Below, piece after piece: positions 1-7,762 of a stretch of DNA of 64,000 nucleotides. The notes beneath the pieces were generated by a model that did not search any database, had not been told where the DNA came from, and was given only the letters and a program-made list of their open reading frames with translations. The translations under genes were made by a program, and so were the position numbers. Positions within the stretch are counted from its first letter, which is position 1; each line of letters begins with the position of its first letter. The DNA is from Dyella amyloliquefaciens. GTDB taxonomy: Bacteria; Pseudomonadota; Gammaproteobacteria; Xanthomonadales; Rhodanobacteraceae. Location of the stretch: the NCBI RefSeq assembly GCF_004296575.1, contig NZ_SAYT01000005.1, positions 496,001 to 560,000 on the forward strand, read 5' to 3'.

Positions 1-372
1 GGGCAGCAAGGAGCCCGTCGGCGCAGAGCGCTCACAGATCACCCGGTTGCTGTCACGCTTGGTCAGGATGGCGTTGATGGCTTCCTGGTCGTTCACCAGC
101 TTGACCTTGGAATCCTTGTCCATCTTGTCCGTGCTGTCGTACTTGTCGAACAGCGACTGCATGTCGCTGAAATGCGAGTCGATGGCGGTGCGCTCTTCCG
201 TGGTCACGAACTCATAGCGTCCGCCCGGCTCCATCAGCTTGTGCACGGCCGCCGTCTGGGCCGTGAAGTCTTCCTTGTCCTGCGCCTTGACGACCACCTG
301 ATCCTTGCTCGCAAACGCGGAGCCTGCTGCCAGGCACATCCCCAGGCCGAGCATCCAGATCTTGAATTTCAT
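1..372 (-). CDS. Secreted protein of unknown function (3' part off the window)
   Basis: The reading frame opens at an ATG at 370-372 and runs off the left edge without a stop, so only the first 124 codons are visible. Residues 1-21 (starting MKFKIWMLGLGM, ending AGSAFA) form a clear Sec signal peptide, so the mature protein is probably periplasmic or secreted. The mature part is hydrophilic and rich in Asp and Lys, with segments such as DKEDFTAQTAAV and YDSTDKMDKDSK. I see no catalytic motif and do not recognise the family. The only cysteine visible, in VICERSAPTG, lies near the edge. Confidence 0.75.
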   Translation of the reverse strand, partial: MKFKIWMLGLGMCLAAGSAFASKDQVVVKAQDKEDFTAQTAAVHKLMEPGGRYEFVTTEERTAIDSHFSDMQSLFDKYDSTDKMDKDSKVKLVNDQEAINAILTKRDSNRVICERSAPTGSLLP

Positions 373-507
373 ACCACTCCCCTCCTCGACCATGCCGTAT
401 CCCGACATGGGATAACACGCAGTATCGTCCTCAGCCATCCTAATCAGGCTGTCCGGGGAGTGTCAACGAAGAGATTCGTACTACGAATGTCGTAGTCCTG
501 CTGCCAT

Positions 508-1392
508 TCAGCGGCCGCGAGCGACGTTTTGTTCCAGGTGCTTGATGATTTCACCGGACACATCCACGCCCGTCACCGTCTCGATACCTTCCAGCCCGGG
601 GGACGCGTTCACTTCGAGCAGGAGCGGGCCACGGTTCGAACGGAGAATATCCACGCCCGCCACGCCCAGGCCAAGTGCCGAGGCCGCCTGGACGGCGATG
701 CGACGCTCCTCGGAGCTCAGGTCCGCCTTCATGGCCGAGCCGCCACGGTGCAGGTTCGCGCGGAACTCACCCGGGCTGGCCTCTCGCTGCATTGCAGCAA
801 CGACTTTCTTGCCGACCACGAAACAACGCAGGTCGCTGCCTTTTGCTTCAGCGATGAACTCCTGCACCAGGAAATTGGCGTAGAGGCCGCGAAAAGCCTC
901 GATCACGCTCTGGGAAGCGCTGCGCTTCTCCGCCAGCACCACGCCGGTGCCCTGGCTGCCCTCATTGAGCTTGATCACATGCGGCGGCTCGCCCAGGGTC
1001 GCGAGCACGTCGGCGGTGTCGTCGGGGTTGTCGCCAAACACCGTCGCAGGCATGTCCAGGCCCTTGGCGGCGAGGATCTGCAGGCAGCGCAGCTTGTCGC
1101 GCGCACGCAGCACGGCGTCGGACGAGTTGGGCGTGTACACCCCCATCATTTCCAATTGGCGCAGCACCGCCGTGCCATAGAACGTGCTGGTGACGCCGAT
1201 ACGCGGGATCGCCGCATCGATTCCGCGCAGCGCCTTGCCCTTGTAGCGGATCGACATGTTGCCCGGCGCAATGCGCACGTAGCAGCGCAGCGGATCGAGC
1301 ACCCGCACCACATGGCCACGCTCGCGCGCGACATCGACCAGTCGCTGGGTGGAGTACAGGCGGGCATTCCGCGACAGGATGGCGATCTTCAT
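508..1392 (-). CDS. rimK: RimK-type ATP-grasp alpha-L-glutamate ligase
   Basis: This 294-residue protein matches RimK in length (E. coli RimK is 300) and layout: an N-terminal pre-ATP-grasp domain, then an ATP-grasp fold. [11 protein letters not shown] (141-151) is the nucleotide-binding glycine-rich loop, and [15 protein letters not shown] (about 257-271) carries the Glu and Asn metal ligands. The family adds glutamates to the C-terminus of ribosomal protein S6 and can make poly-glutamate. The ATG overlaps the stop of the upstream protease-like gene as ATGA, so the two are translationally coupled. The S6 role is inferred from the family; a paralogous ligase with another target cannot be excluded. 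Confidence 0.93.
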   Translation of the reverse strand: MKIAILSRNARLYSTQRLVDVARERGHVVRVLDPLRCYVRIAPGNMSIRYKGKALRGIDAAIPRIGVTSTFYGTAVLRQLEMMGVYTPNSSDAVLRARDKLRCLQILAAKGLDMPATVFGDNPDDTADVLATLGEPPHVIKLNEGSQGTGVVLAEKRSASQSVIEAFRGLYANFLVQEFIAEAKGSDLRCFVVGKKVVAAMQREASPGEFRANLHRGGSAMKADLSSEERRIAVQAASALGLGVAGVDILRSNRGPLLLEVNASPGLEGIETVTGVDVSGEIIKHLEQNVARGR

Positions 1393-1844
1393 GAAATACC
1401 CATGGTGCCGGCCATCACCGGACGCGGCTGTGTATAGGAAAGGGAGGGATCGACGGCAAAACGCCCGTGCAGCGCGGTACGCCCAAGCAGCATCGGAAAC
1501 AGCATATGGCGGCGATCAGTCAAATTGATGTCTACCGCAAACAGTTCCCCCGCCAGCATCACGTCGGTGCGGATGAACCAGCGCAGGGTACGCCGTCCCC
1601 CGGTATCCGTGACCGCGCGCCGATCGAGCGCGGGGGTTTCGCATGCAACGGCAACGCGATGACGACCACCCACGTTCACAGCAAAGCGCAACCAGGTGTC
1701 GCCATCGCGCTCGAAGCTCTCCAGCGCATCCACGTGCAACGAGCTGCTGCGCGCCCCGGTGTCGAGCTTGGCCTTGAGCAGGCCGATGCCCAGCGTCGGC
1801 AACGCCAAACGCTCCCGCCAGCCGAGGGTGATCACATCCGCCAT
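1389..1844 (-). CDS. Retropepsin-like RimK-associated protease (RimB / ATP-dependent zinc protease family)
   Basis: A 151-residue protein of the family called 'RimK/LysX-associated' or 'putative ATP-dependent zinc protease'. The segment [13 protein letters not shown] (26-38) holds the DTGA-type aspartyl active site expected of a retropepsin fold. It sits directly upstream of rimK with a 4-base overlap. In pseudomonads the equivalent protein (RimB) acts with RimA and RimK to tune S6 glutamylation; no RimA-like gene is visible here. Starting at the ATG at 1842-1844 gives the usual family length. Proteolytic activity is inferred from the family. Confidence 0.85.
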   Translation of the reverse strand: MADVITLGWRERLALPTLGIGLLKAKLDTGARSSSLHVDALESFERDGDTWLRFAVNVGGRHRVAVACETPALDRRAVTDTGGRRTLRWFIRTDVMLAGELFAVDINLTDRRHMLFPMLLGRTALHGRFAVDPSLSYTQPRPVMAGTMGIS

Positions 1845-1896
1845 TTATCAGCGCACGCCGCAGGGTTACGAGAAAGGGAGCTCGGTGGGGTCGAGT

Positions 1897-1970
1897 TGGA
1901 GCGGGTGAAGGGAATCGAACCCTCGTCAGTAGCTTGGGAAGCTACAGCTCTACCATTGAGCTACACCCGC
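1897..1970 (-). tRNA. tRNA-Gly (CCC anticodon)
   Basis: The minus strand reads GCGGGTGTAGCTCAATGG..., a full cloverleaf. The acceptor stem GCGGGTG pairs with CACCCGC. The D arm contains AGCTCAATGGTAGAGCT. The anticodon stem GTAGC/GCTAC encloses the 7-base loop TTCCCAA with anticodon CCC, and the T loop is GTTCGATTC. The discriminator T and CCA are encoded (1897-1900). The CCC anticodon reads only GGG codons. Confidence 0.97.
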
Positions 1971-1981
1971 ATCGCCGGAAG

Positions 1982-2011
1982 ATGGTAACCCGGGACCCCG
2001 GAATTTTGGAA
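1982..2011 (-). promoter_or_regulatory. Possible sigma-70 promoter of the tRNA-Gly gene
   Basis: On the minus strand, TTCCAA (2006-2011) and TACCAT (1982-1987) are separated by 18 bases. They lie so that transcription would start a few bases before the tRNA 5' end at 1970. Both boxes match the consensus only partly. Confidence 0.25.
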
Positions 2012-2213
2012 CTGTCCGCGCAGTTCAACACCGCATGAACCGGACATGGCGGCCCGCTGAATCATCGATGGCAACAAGGCCGGCCAGTCCTTGCTAGTGC
2101 CGGACCCGCAGTCCGCATAATGCGCACGTCGACGCGCTTGGGCACTCATGCGTTTTCAGGGGCGTCGACACCTTCCCGGCGCGAGGTCTTCGCGTCAGTT
2201 TCCGGAGAACTAC

Positions 2214-4496
2214 ATGCGTGCGCTTTCCACATTGCTCTCGTCGCCGCGCAACTGGCGATGGATGGCCGTGGCCCTGCTGGCCTGCGCCGGCCTGGCGCAG
2301 GCGCAAACACAACCGCCGCCGGATGACGGCGGCGCCGGTGACCCTCCCTCGCGCGTCGCACGCCTGTCCTATCGCACCGGAGACGTGAACCTGCTTCCCT
2401 CCGGGGAAAAGGACTGGGGCGACGCCAGCCTCAACCGTCCGCTGACGACGGGTGATCGTTTGTCCACCGGGCAAGCCGGCCGTGCCGAACTGGAACTGGG
2501 CGGCGGCACCCTGCGTATCGCAGACGACACCGACTTCGGCTTCCTCACCCTCAACGACCAGGTGAGCCAGGTGGAACTCACCCAGGGCACGCTCAACCTG
2601 GCCGTGCGCGGCCTGGCCGAGGGCCAGAGCTACGAAATCGATACACCCACCGTGGCGCTGGTCGTGGACCAGCCCGGCACCTACCGCGTGGATATCAGCG
2701 ATGACGGCAAGTCCACGCGCATCACGGACTTCGACGGCCACGCCGTCGTCTACGGCGAAGGCGGCGCCCAGCGCCCCCTCGTCGGCGGGCGCACCTACGA
2801 GTTTGGCGATTCCACGCTCAACAACGTGACCATCAGCGACACCGATGGTGGCGACGACTTTGACGCCTGGTGCAACAGCCGCGACCGGCGCTATGCCGAG
2901 TCGGACACGAGCCGCAACGTTCCCAGCGATATGGTGGGCTCACAGGACCTCGACCAGTACGGCAACTGGCAGGCTGACCCGGAGTATGGCCAGGTCTGGT
3001 ACCCGAGCAATGTGGCCGCGGACTGGGCACCCTATCGTGACGGCCACTGGGCCTACGTCGGTCCGTGGGGTTGGACCTGGGTAGACGATTCCCCCTGGGG
3101 CTTCGCGCCTTACCACTACGGACGCTGGGCCTATGTGCGCGCCCGCTGGTGCTGGGTGCCGGGCCCGGTCTCGGTACGACCGGTCTATGCACCGGCCCTC
3201 GTTGCTTTCGTAGGTGGCGCCGGCTTCGGCGTGTCGGTGGGCATCGGCGCTGCGCCGGTGGGTTGGTTCCCCCTCGGCCCGGGCGAGGTCTATAACCCCT
3301 GGTACCACGCCAGCCGCGGCTACTACACCAACGTCAACATCACCAATATCTACGTGCGCAACAACCGCCAGGTGGTGATCAACAACATCAACAACCACTA
3401 CAACTATTTCCGCGACGGTCGGGCGATGCCGAACGAGCGGTACTTCAATCGCGAGGCACCGCGCGCCTTCACCGCCATGTCCCGCCAGGATTTCGCCTCT
3501 GCCCGCAATGCCGGACAGCACCAGATGGCGGTGGATCCGCGTCGCTTCGCGAATGCGCCAGTAATGGCACGGGGCGCCGATGTGCAACCGGGCCGGGCCA
3601 GTTTCGTGCCGCCGCGCAATGCCAACGAGCGCGGCCAGCCGGGCGCCGGCTTCAACCGCGAAGTCGTGGCCCGCAATGCGCCAGCTGCCGGCTTCGCGGG
3701 CCGTCCGCAGGGCAATGCCAACGGAGGTGCACCACGCAACGTTCCAACCGCCAGCAACGTTCGCATGCTCAACGGACCTTCCGCCGGCAATCGCCCGGGG
3801 GTACCGGGCCGTACCGCGAACTCGCCGGAAGAACGCGCATTTTCGGTGAACCGGAACAACGGTGCCGGGGCAAACCAGCCGGCTGCGCCGAACAACGAGC
3901 CCGCTTCGGCCCGCTTCAATCGCGCTCAGCCTGAGGACAACCGTGCAGCCGGTGCACCTGATATGCGCCGCCCGATTGCGCCGAGCGAGTCCAACGCCAT
4001 GCGTACCGGCGAGCTGCCTTCGGCGAGGTTTGCCCGTCCGCAAGGAGACGAAGGCCGAACGCCCCCGAACGAACGCGGCAACCCTGGCAACCAGCCTCGA
4101 CCGGGCGTGAGCTATATCCCCAGCGCAGATGCTGATCGCGCGATGCGTGCGCAGCCGCAGCCTGGGACGTTGCCCAACACGCCGCGCTTCGAACGGGAAC
4201 AACCGACGCAGGACAACGCCGAGCGCATCCAGCGCGAGAGCGCTGCGCCACGACAGGAACCGCAGCAGCCGCGTTTCGTTCAACAGCCGCGCGAGGTGCA
4301 GGCACCTCGTGAAATGCCGCAACAACGCGAGGCGGCGCAACAGCGAGCCTATCAGCCGCCCCGTGGATACGAGCCGCCGCGCCCCAATCCGCAGCCCCAG
4401 CAGCAGCGACCGGCCCAGAACAGCCAGCCGCAGCAGCATCCGTCGGGCGGGCATGAGGACCGGCACCCGCCAAAGAAGGACGATCAGCACAACTGA
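2214..4496 (+). CDS. Exported FecR-domain / DUF6600-type protein with a long low-complexity tail
   Basis: About 760 residues. The start at 2214 is preferred over an upstream in-frame one because GGAGAA sits just before it and it opens directly onto a signal peptide (MRALSTLLSSPRNWRWMAVA...). Residues about 50-200 form a FecR-like beta domain (TGDRLSTGQAGRAELELGGG, TPTVALVVDQPGTYRVD). Next comes an aromatic DUF6600-like block with repeated WAYVGPWGWTWV and GFAPYHYGRWAYV motifs. The final 350 residues or so are Pro/Gln/Arg/Asn-rich and presumably disordered. There is no membrane anchor after the signal, so it is probably periplasmic or surface-exposed. No sigma/anti-sigma partner is adjacent, so a FecR regulatory role is not supported. 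Function unknown. Confidence 0.88.
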   Translation: MRALSTLLSSPRNWRWMAVALLACAGLAQAQTQPPPDDGGAGDPPSRVARLSYRTGDVNLLPSGEKDWGDASLNRPLTTGDRLSTGQAGRAELELGGGTLRIADDTDFGFLTLNDQVSQVELTQGTLNLAVRGLAEGQSYEIDTPTVALVVDQPGTYRVDISDDGKSTRITDFDGHAVVYGEGGAQRPLVGGRTYEFGDSTLNNVTISDTDGGDDFDAWCNSRDRRYAESDTSRNVPSDMVGSQDLDQYGNWQADPEYGQVWYPSNVAADWAPYRDGHWAYVGPWGWTWVDDSPWGFAPYHYGRWAYVRARWCWVPGPVSVRPVYAPALVAFVGGAGFGVSVGIGAAPVGWFPLGPGEVYNPWYHASRGYYTNVNITNIYVRNNRQVVINNINNHYNYFRDGRAMPNERYFNREAPRAFTAMSRQDFASARNAGQHQMAVDPRRFANAPVMARGADVQPGRASFVPPRNANERGQPGAGFNREVVARNAPAAGFAGRPQGNANGGAPRNVPTASNVRMLNGPSAGNRPGVPGRTANSPEERAFSVNRNNGAGANQPAAPNNEPASARFNRAQPEDNRAAGAPDMRRPIAPSESNAMRTGELPSARFARPQGDEGRTPPNERGNPGNQPRPGVSYIPSADADRAMRAQPQPGTLPNTPRFEREQPTQDNAERIQRESAAPRQEPQQPRFVQQPREVQAPREMPQQREAAQQRAYQPPRGYEPPRPNPQPQQQRPAQNSQPQQHPSGGHEDRHPPKKDDQHN

Positions 4497-4522
4497 CGCA
4501 CCAACTCGCTGTTATTTCCATG

Positions 4523-4549
4523 AAAAGCCCGGCTATGCCGGGCTTTTTC
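4523..4549 (+). terminator. Rho-independent terminator after the FecR/DUF6600 gene
   Basis: AAAAGCCCGGC and GCCGGGCTTTT form an 11-bp stem around the loop TAT, followed by a T run. It lies 27 bases past the stop and 44 bases before thiS, so it separates the two transcription units. Confidence 0.9.
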
Positions 4550-4592
4550 GTGCAACTCGGGCATCCCGAGCCATAGGCGCTACAATGCGTCG

Positions 4593-4793
4593 ATGTACAT
4601 CACGCTCAATGGCAGTCCGCGTGACTGCGCCCCCGCCACGACCGTCGCTCAGTTGCTGCAGGAAGCCGGTTACGGCAGCCGCCGCGTCGCCGTGGAAGTG
4701 AACCACCAGATCGTCCCACGCAGCCAGCACACCAGCCATGGGCTGTCGGAAGGCGACCAGGTAGAGATCGTCCACGCCATCGGCGGCGGTTGA
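4593..4793 (+). CDS. thiS: Sulfur carrier protein ThiS
   Basis: A 66-residue ubiquitin-like protein beginning MYITLNGSPRD. It ends in HAIGGG, so the di-glycine tail that is adenylated and turned into a thiocarboxylate is present. ThiS delivers sulfur to ThiG for the thiazole ring of thiamine. Length and the pattern VAVEVNHQIVPRSQ fit the family. It sits 59 bases upstream of thiG in the same direction. Only about 43 bases separate it from the preceding terminator, leaving no room for a TPP riboswitch. Confidence 0.95.
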   Translation: MYITLNGSPRDCAPATTVAQLLQEAGYGSRRVAVEVNHQIVPRSQHTSHGLSEGDQVEIVHAIGGG

Positions 4794-4852
4794 TTGCCGC
4801 AATTCGCCACTTGCGACGCCCATGGGCGCCGCGCGCAGCCTGAAGACACACG

Positions 4853-5653
4853 ATGAACACCAAGACGTTCGACTCCGCCGATCCGCTGATCATTGCCGGC
4901 AAGAGCTACGGCTCGCGCCTGCTCACCGGCACCGGCAAGTACAAGGACTTCGACGAAACCCGCCGCGCCACCCAGGCCGCTGCGGCTGAAATCGTCACAC
5001 TGGCCATCCGTCGCGTGAACATCGGCCAGGACGCCAGCCAGCCGAACCTGCTCGATGCGCTGCCGCCGGACGAGTTCACCCTCCTCCCCAATACGGCCGG
5101 CTGCTACAACGCCGTCGACGCCGTGCGCACCTGCAAGCTGGCGCGCGAACTGCTCGATGGCCACAAGCTGGTGAAGCTGGAAGTGCTGGGCGACCAGCGC
5201 ACGCTGTTCCCGGATGTGGTGGAAACCCTCAAGGCCGCTGAAACACTGGTCGCCGACGGTTTCGACGTCATGGTCTACACCAGCGACGATCCGATCCTGG
5301 CCAAGCGCCTGGAAGAGATCGGCTGCGTGGCGGTGATGCCGTTGGCTGCACCGATCGGCTCGGGCCTGGGCATCCAGAACCGCTACAACCTGCTCGAGAT
5401 CATCGAGAACGCGAAGGTGCCGATCATCGTCGACGCTGGCGTGGGCACGGCTTCCGACGCGGCCATCGCGATGGAGCTGGGCTGCGACGGCGTGCTGATG
5501 AATACGGCAATCGCCGGCGCCAAGGATCCGGTGCTGATGGCGCATGCGATGAAGCTGGCGATCCAGGCAGGCCGCGCCGCCTTCAAGGCTGGTCGCATCC
5601 CGCGCAAGCGCTTTGCTTCCGCGTCCAGCCCGATCGACGGCACCATCGGCTAA
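4853..5653 (+). CDS. thiG: Thiazole synthase ThiG
   Basis: A 266-residue TIM-barrel enzyme that makes thiazole phosphate from 1-deoxy-D-xylulose 5-phosphate, dehydroglycine and the ThiS thiocarboxylate. Lys108 in LVKLEV is the expected Schiff-base lysine. GSGLGIQN (169-176) and [11 protein letters not shown] (194-204) are the phosphate-binding loops. Length is typical. It follows thiS directly and precedes trmB, an arrangement also seen in xanthomonads. ThiC, ThiH/ThiO and ThiF are not in the window. Confidence 0.97.
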   Translation: MNTKTFDSADPLIIAGKSYGSRLLTGTGKYKDFDETRRATQAAAAEIVTLAIRRVNIGQDASQPNLLDALPPDEFTLLPNTAGCYNAVDAVRTCKLARELLDGHKLVKLEVLGDQRTLFPDVVETLKAAETLVADGFDVMVYTSDDPILAKRLEEIGCVAVMPLAAPIGSGLGIQNRYNLLEIIENAKVPIIVDAGVGTASDAAIAMELGCDGVLMNTAIAGAKDPVLMAHAMKLAIQAGRAAFKAGRIPRKRFASASSPIDGTIG

Positions 5654-5666
5654 ACAGGAACATCCA

Positions 5667-5698
5667 CGCGTCGTCCTCGCAGAAGTGGGGATGACGCG
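5667..5698. repeat. REP-like imperfect palindrome between thiG and trmB
   Basis: CGCGTCGTCC (5667-5676) faces GGGATGACGCG (5688-5698). The CGTCATCCC/GGGATGACG ends resemble those of the extragenic repeat at 45373-45480. It may be a remnant of the same dispersed family. Confidence 0.4.
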
Positions 5699-5776
5699 AC
5701 TCTCCATGCAACCGTCCCTTCGACGGCATCGCGGGGCAGACGCGTGAAGAGAATGAACCTACGCCCCACCCTTAAC

Positions 5777-5798
5777 GTGCTCCTCAAGGGAGGAGCAC
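5777..5798 (+). other. Perfect 9-bp hairpin upstream of trmB
   Basis: GTGCTCCTC (5777-5785) and GAGGAGCAC (5790-5798) pair perfectly around AAGG. No T run follows, so this is not a standard terminator. The 3' arm contains GGAGGAG but lies about 19 bases before the trmB ATG, farther than a normal ribosome binding site. Confidence 0.5.
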
Positions 5799-5816
5799 TC
5801 TGTTGACGACACACGC

Positions 5817-6521
5817 ATGACTCACGATCACGACGACGCCAGCAAGCCTGAATACATGCGCCGTATCCGCAGCTTCGTGCTGCGCGAAGGCCGCATGACG
5901 CCGGCACAGCAGCGCGCCTTTGATGACCACTGGGCACGGTTCGGCATCGACTACTCGGGTTCTTCGCAGGACTACACCGAACGTTTCGGTCGTGCGGCTC
6001 CGCTGGTGCTGGAAATCGGCTTCGGCAACGGCGAGGCTTTGGCATGGGCGAGCGAGCACGACCTCGAGCGCAACTTCATCGGCGTGGAAGTCCATGGCCC
6101 CGGCGTGGGACGCCTGATGAATGTGCTGGCGGCTCGCGACGCGCAGAACGTCCGCCTTTACAAGCATGACGCCGTGGAAGTGCTCGAAAACGAGATTCCC
6201 GAAGGCACGCTGGCCGAAGCGCGCATCTGGTTTCCCGATCCCTGGCACAAGAAGCGCCACAACAAGCGCCGCATCATCCAGCCCGAATTCGTTGCCCTGC
6301 TCGCTTCGCGCATGGCGCCAAATGGCCTGCTGCACCTGGCGACTGATTGGCAGCCCTACGCCGAGCACATGCTCGAAGTGATGGAAGCCGCGCCCGCATG
6401 GCGCAATGCCATTGGCCCCGGCCAGTACGCGGAGAAGCCCGACTGGCGCATCGAAACCCATTTCGAACGTCGCGGACTCAAGCTGGGCCACGGCGTCTGG
6501 GATCTGCTCTACCGCACGTGA
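5817..6521 (+). CDS. trmB: tRNA (guanine-N7-)-methyltransferase TrmB
   Basis: A 234-residue SAM-dependent methyltransferase that makes m7G46 in t[14 protein letters not shown] (65-75) is SAM motif [15 protein letters not shown] (139-152) is the signature tRNA-binding/catalytic loop of TrmB. The C-terminal part ([16 protein letters not shown], then TKFE-like THFERRG) is also typical. No strong Shine-Dalgarno is seen next to the ATG, but this start gives the usual family length. It follows thiG by 163 bases. Confidence 0.96.
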   Translation: MTHDHDDASKPEYMRRIRSFVLREGRMTPAQQRAFDDHWARFGIDYSGSSQDYTERFGRAAPLVLEIGFGNGEALAWASEHDLERNFIGVEVHGPGVGRLMNVLAARDAQNVRLYKHDAVEVLENEIPEGTLAEARIWFPDPWHKKRHNKRRIIQPEFVALLASRMAPNGLLHLATDWQPYAEHMLEVMEAAPAWRNAIGPGQYAEKPDWRIETHFERRGLKLGHGVWDLLYRT

Positions 6522-6583
6522 TGTTGCAGGCATCCGCGCGTTGGACTCCAACGAAGGCGGACCGGCGATTCCAAGCACATGAC

Positions 6584-6605
6584 GAGGGCCGCTTACGCGG
6601 CCCTC
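6584..6605. terminator. Hairpin between convergent trmB and the fimbrial operon
   Basis: GAGGGCCGC (6584-6592) and GCGGCCCTC (6597-6605) form a perfect 9-bp stem around TTAC. It lies between two convergent gene ends and could stop transcription from both sides. A strong T run is lacking on either strand. Confidence 0.6.
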
Positions 6606-6626
6606 TCCATTGCTGCGCTTGCCGCA

Positions 6627-7748
6627 TCAGTTGTAGGTCATGGTAAATGTCACCGAAGTGTTGGCCTTGCCCGCGCCGACGCTGGAACCTGTCTGGTAGT
6701 AACGCGCCTTCAACGGGATGCTGTAGCTACCGCCCGTACCCGGGTTGTAGCCATTGACCGTCATCGGCGTGCTCAGCGGCAGTGCCGCGGTACCGGTGCT
6801 GTCGAGCAGTTGCAGGCCAATGCCGGTCGCAGTCGAGCTGCCATCGAGCGCCACCACTGAGTTGCCGCTGTTGACTACCGCCGTGACTGGATCGATCTGG
6901 TATTCGATGCTGTCCATGCCGGCAGGGCAATCGTTCAAGTTGAGGGAGAATCCGGTCGCCTGGGTAAACGTACCGGGACCCGTCATCTCAGAGTTCATGT
7001 GCTTGCCCATGGGAACCACGACATCCGGAGTAACGCAGGCGAGAGCCAATGTCTTCACGCTGGTCTGGGTGAGCAGCAGCTGCGCCGCGTTGAGGCCGTC
7101 ATACCAGACATTGATCGTCGGACTGGAAAAAACCTGCGTGCCGCTCCTGACTGGACCAATGGCGATCAGCTGCACGCTCAGAAAGGATCTCAGAATGTAG
7201 GCCTGGGTGGTATTGGCGGTCCACTCGTCAGGCTGCCCAATCCAGGCCCAGTCGGATGGACTGCCCGTACTTCCCCAGAACCAGGAAGCCCGTATGCCCA
7301 CCCCCGGAAGATTCGGCAAAGCAAACACATTGGGCATGCCAGACACCGGCTGCAGACCGGGAATGTTCCACTGCATCTTCAGGTAGAACCAGGCGTTGCA
7401 AAGAATGCTGGCGGTGCCCGTGCCACCTTGCACCCAGCCGGAATCCCAGAGGATCGTGCCTCGGGATACATTCCTGGCAACGACCAGCTGTGTCGGCAAT
7501 GCGATCGTGCTCGTCAGGGTGCTGCCGGCAGTGAAGGAGCAGGAAGCCTGCGCCTCGCGGCCAATACCGACCAACCCGAGCAGGAAGACGAGGAGCAGCG
7601 AGAATCGCTTCATGCGCTTGAAGGCGCGCGAGCGGGATGAGTCGCCTATTCCGGCCTCTATCGGGAATGAATGCACCAGTGGAGACACCGCTTGGTGCTT
7701 GTGATCGTGATCGTGATCGTGATCGTGATCGTGAAAAGTTGTATGCAT
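6627..7748 (-). CDS. Fimbrial tip adhesin (chaperone-usher, two-domain)
   Basis: Last gene of the fimbrial operon. From the hydrophobic signal peptide onward (MKRFSLLLVFLLGLVGIGREAQA, ATG at 7613) it is about 328 residues. An N-terminal receptor-binding-like domain (about 185 residues, rich in Trp and Gly) is followed by a pilin domain ending in VTFTMTYN, which fits a FimH-type adhesin. I start it at 7748 because GGAGG lies 5 bases upstream of that ATG and the usher stop is only 15 bases away; the 7613 ATG has no Shine-Dalgarno. This adds a 45-residue extension ahead of the signal peptide containing five His-Asp pairs. The ligand is unknown. Confidence 0.8.
   Translation of the reverse strand: MHTTFHDHDHDHDHDHKHQAVSPLVHSFPIEAGIGDSSRSRAFKRMKRFSLLLVFLLGLVGIGREAQASCSFTAGSTLTSTIALPTQLVVARNVSRGTILWDSGWVQGGTGTASILCNAWFYLKMQWNIPGLQPVSGMPNVFALPNLPGVGIRASWFWGSTGSPSDWAWIGQPDEWTANTTQAYILRSFLSVQLIAIGPVRSGTQVFSSPTINVWYDGLNAAQLLLTQTSVKTLALACVTPDVVVPMGKHMNSEMTGPGTFTQATGFSLNLNDCPAGMDSIEYQIDPVTAVVNSGNSVVALDGSSTATGIGLQLLDSTGTAALPLSTPMTVNGYNPGTGGSYSIPLKARYYQTGSSVGAGKANTSVTFTMTYN
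7701..7733. repeat. Hexanucleotide tandem repeat (GTGATC, 5.5 copies)
   Basis: The plus strand shows five perfect GTGATC units plus GTG. On the minus strand they read CACGAT, encoding alternating His and Asp at the start of the adhesin gene. Because the unit is 6 bases, a copy-number change keeps the reading frame. Confidence 0.9.
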
Positions 7749-7762
7749 GTCGTCCTCCGGAC

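Noticed and set aside
4550..4592. TPP riboswitch ahead of thiS
   Set aside because: Only 43 bases lie between the upstream terminator and the thiS ATG, and no THI-box motif is visible.
7701..7733. The GTGATC repeat as a classical frameshift phase-variation tract
   Set aside because: A 6-base unit cannot change the reading frame; only leader length or spacing could vary.
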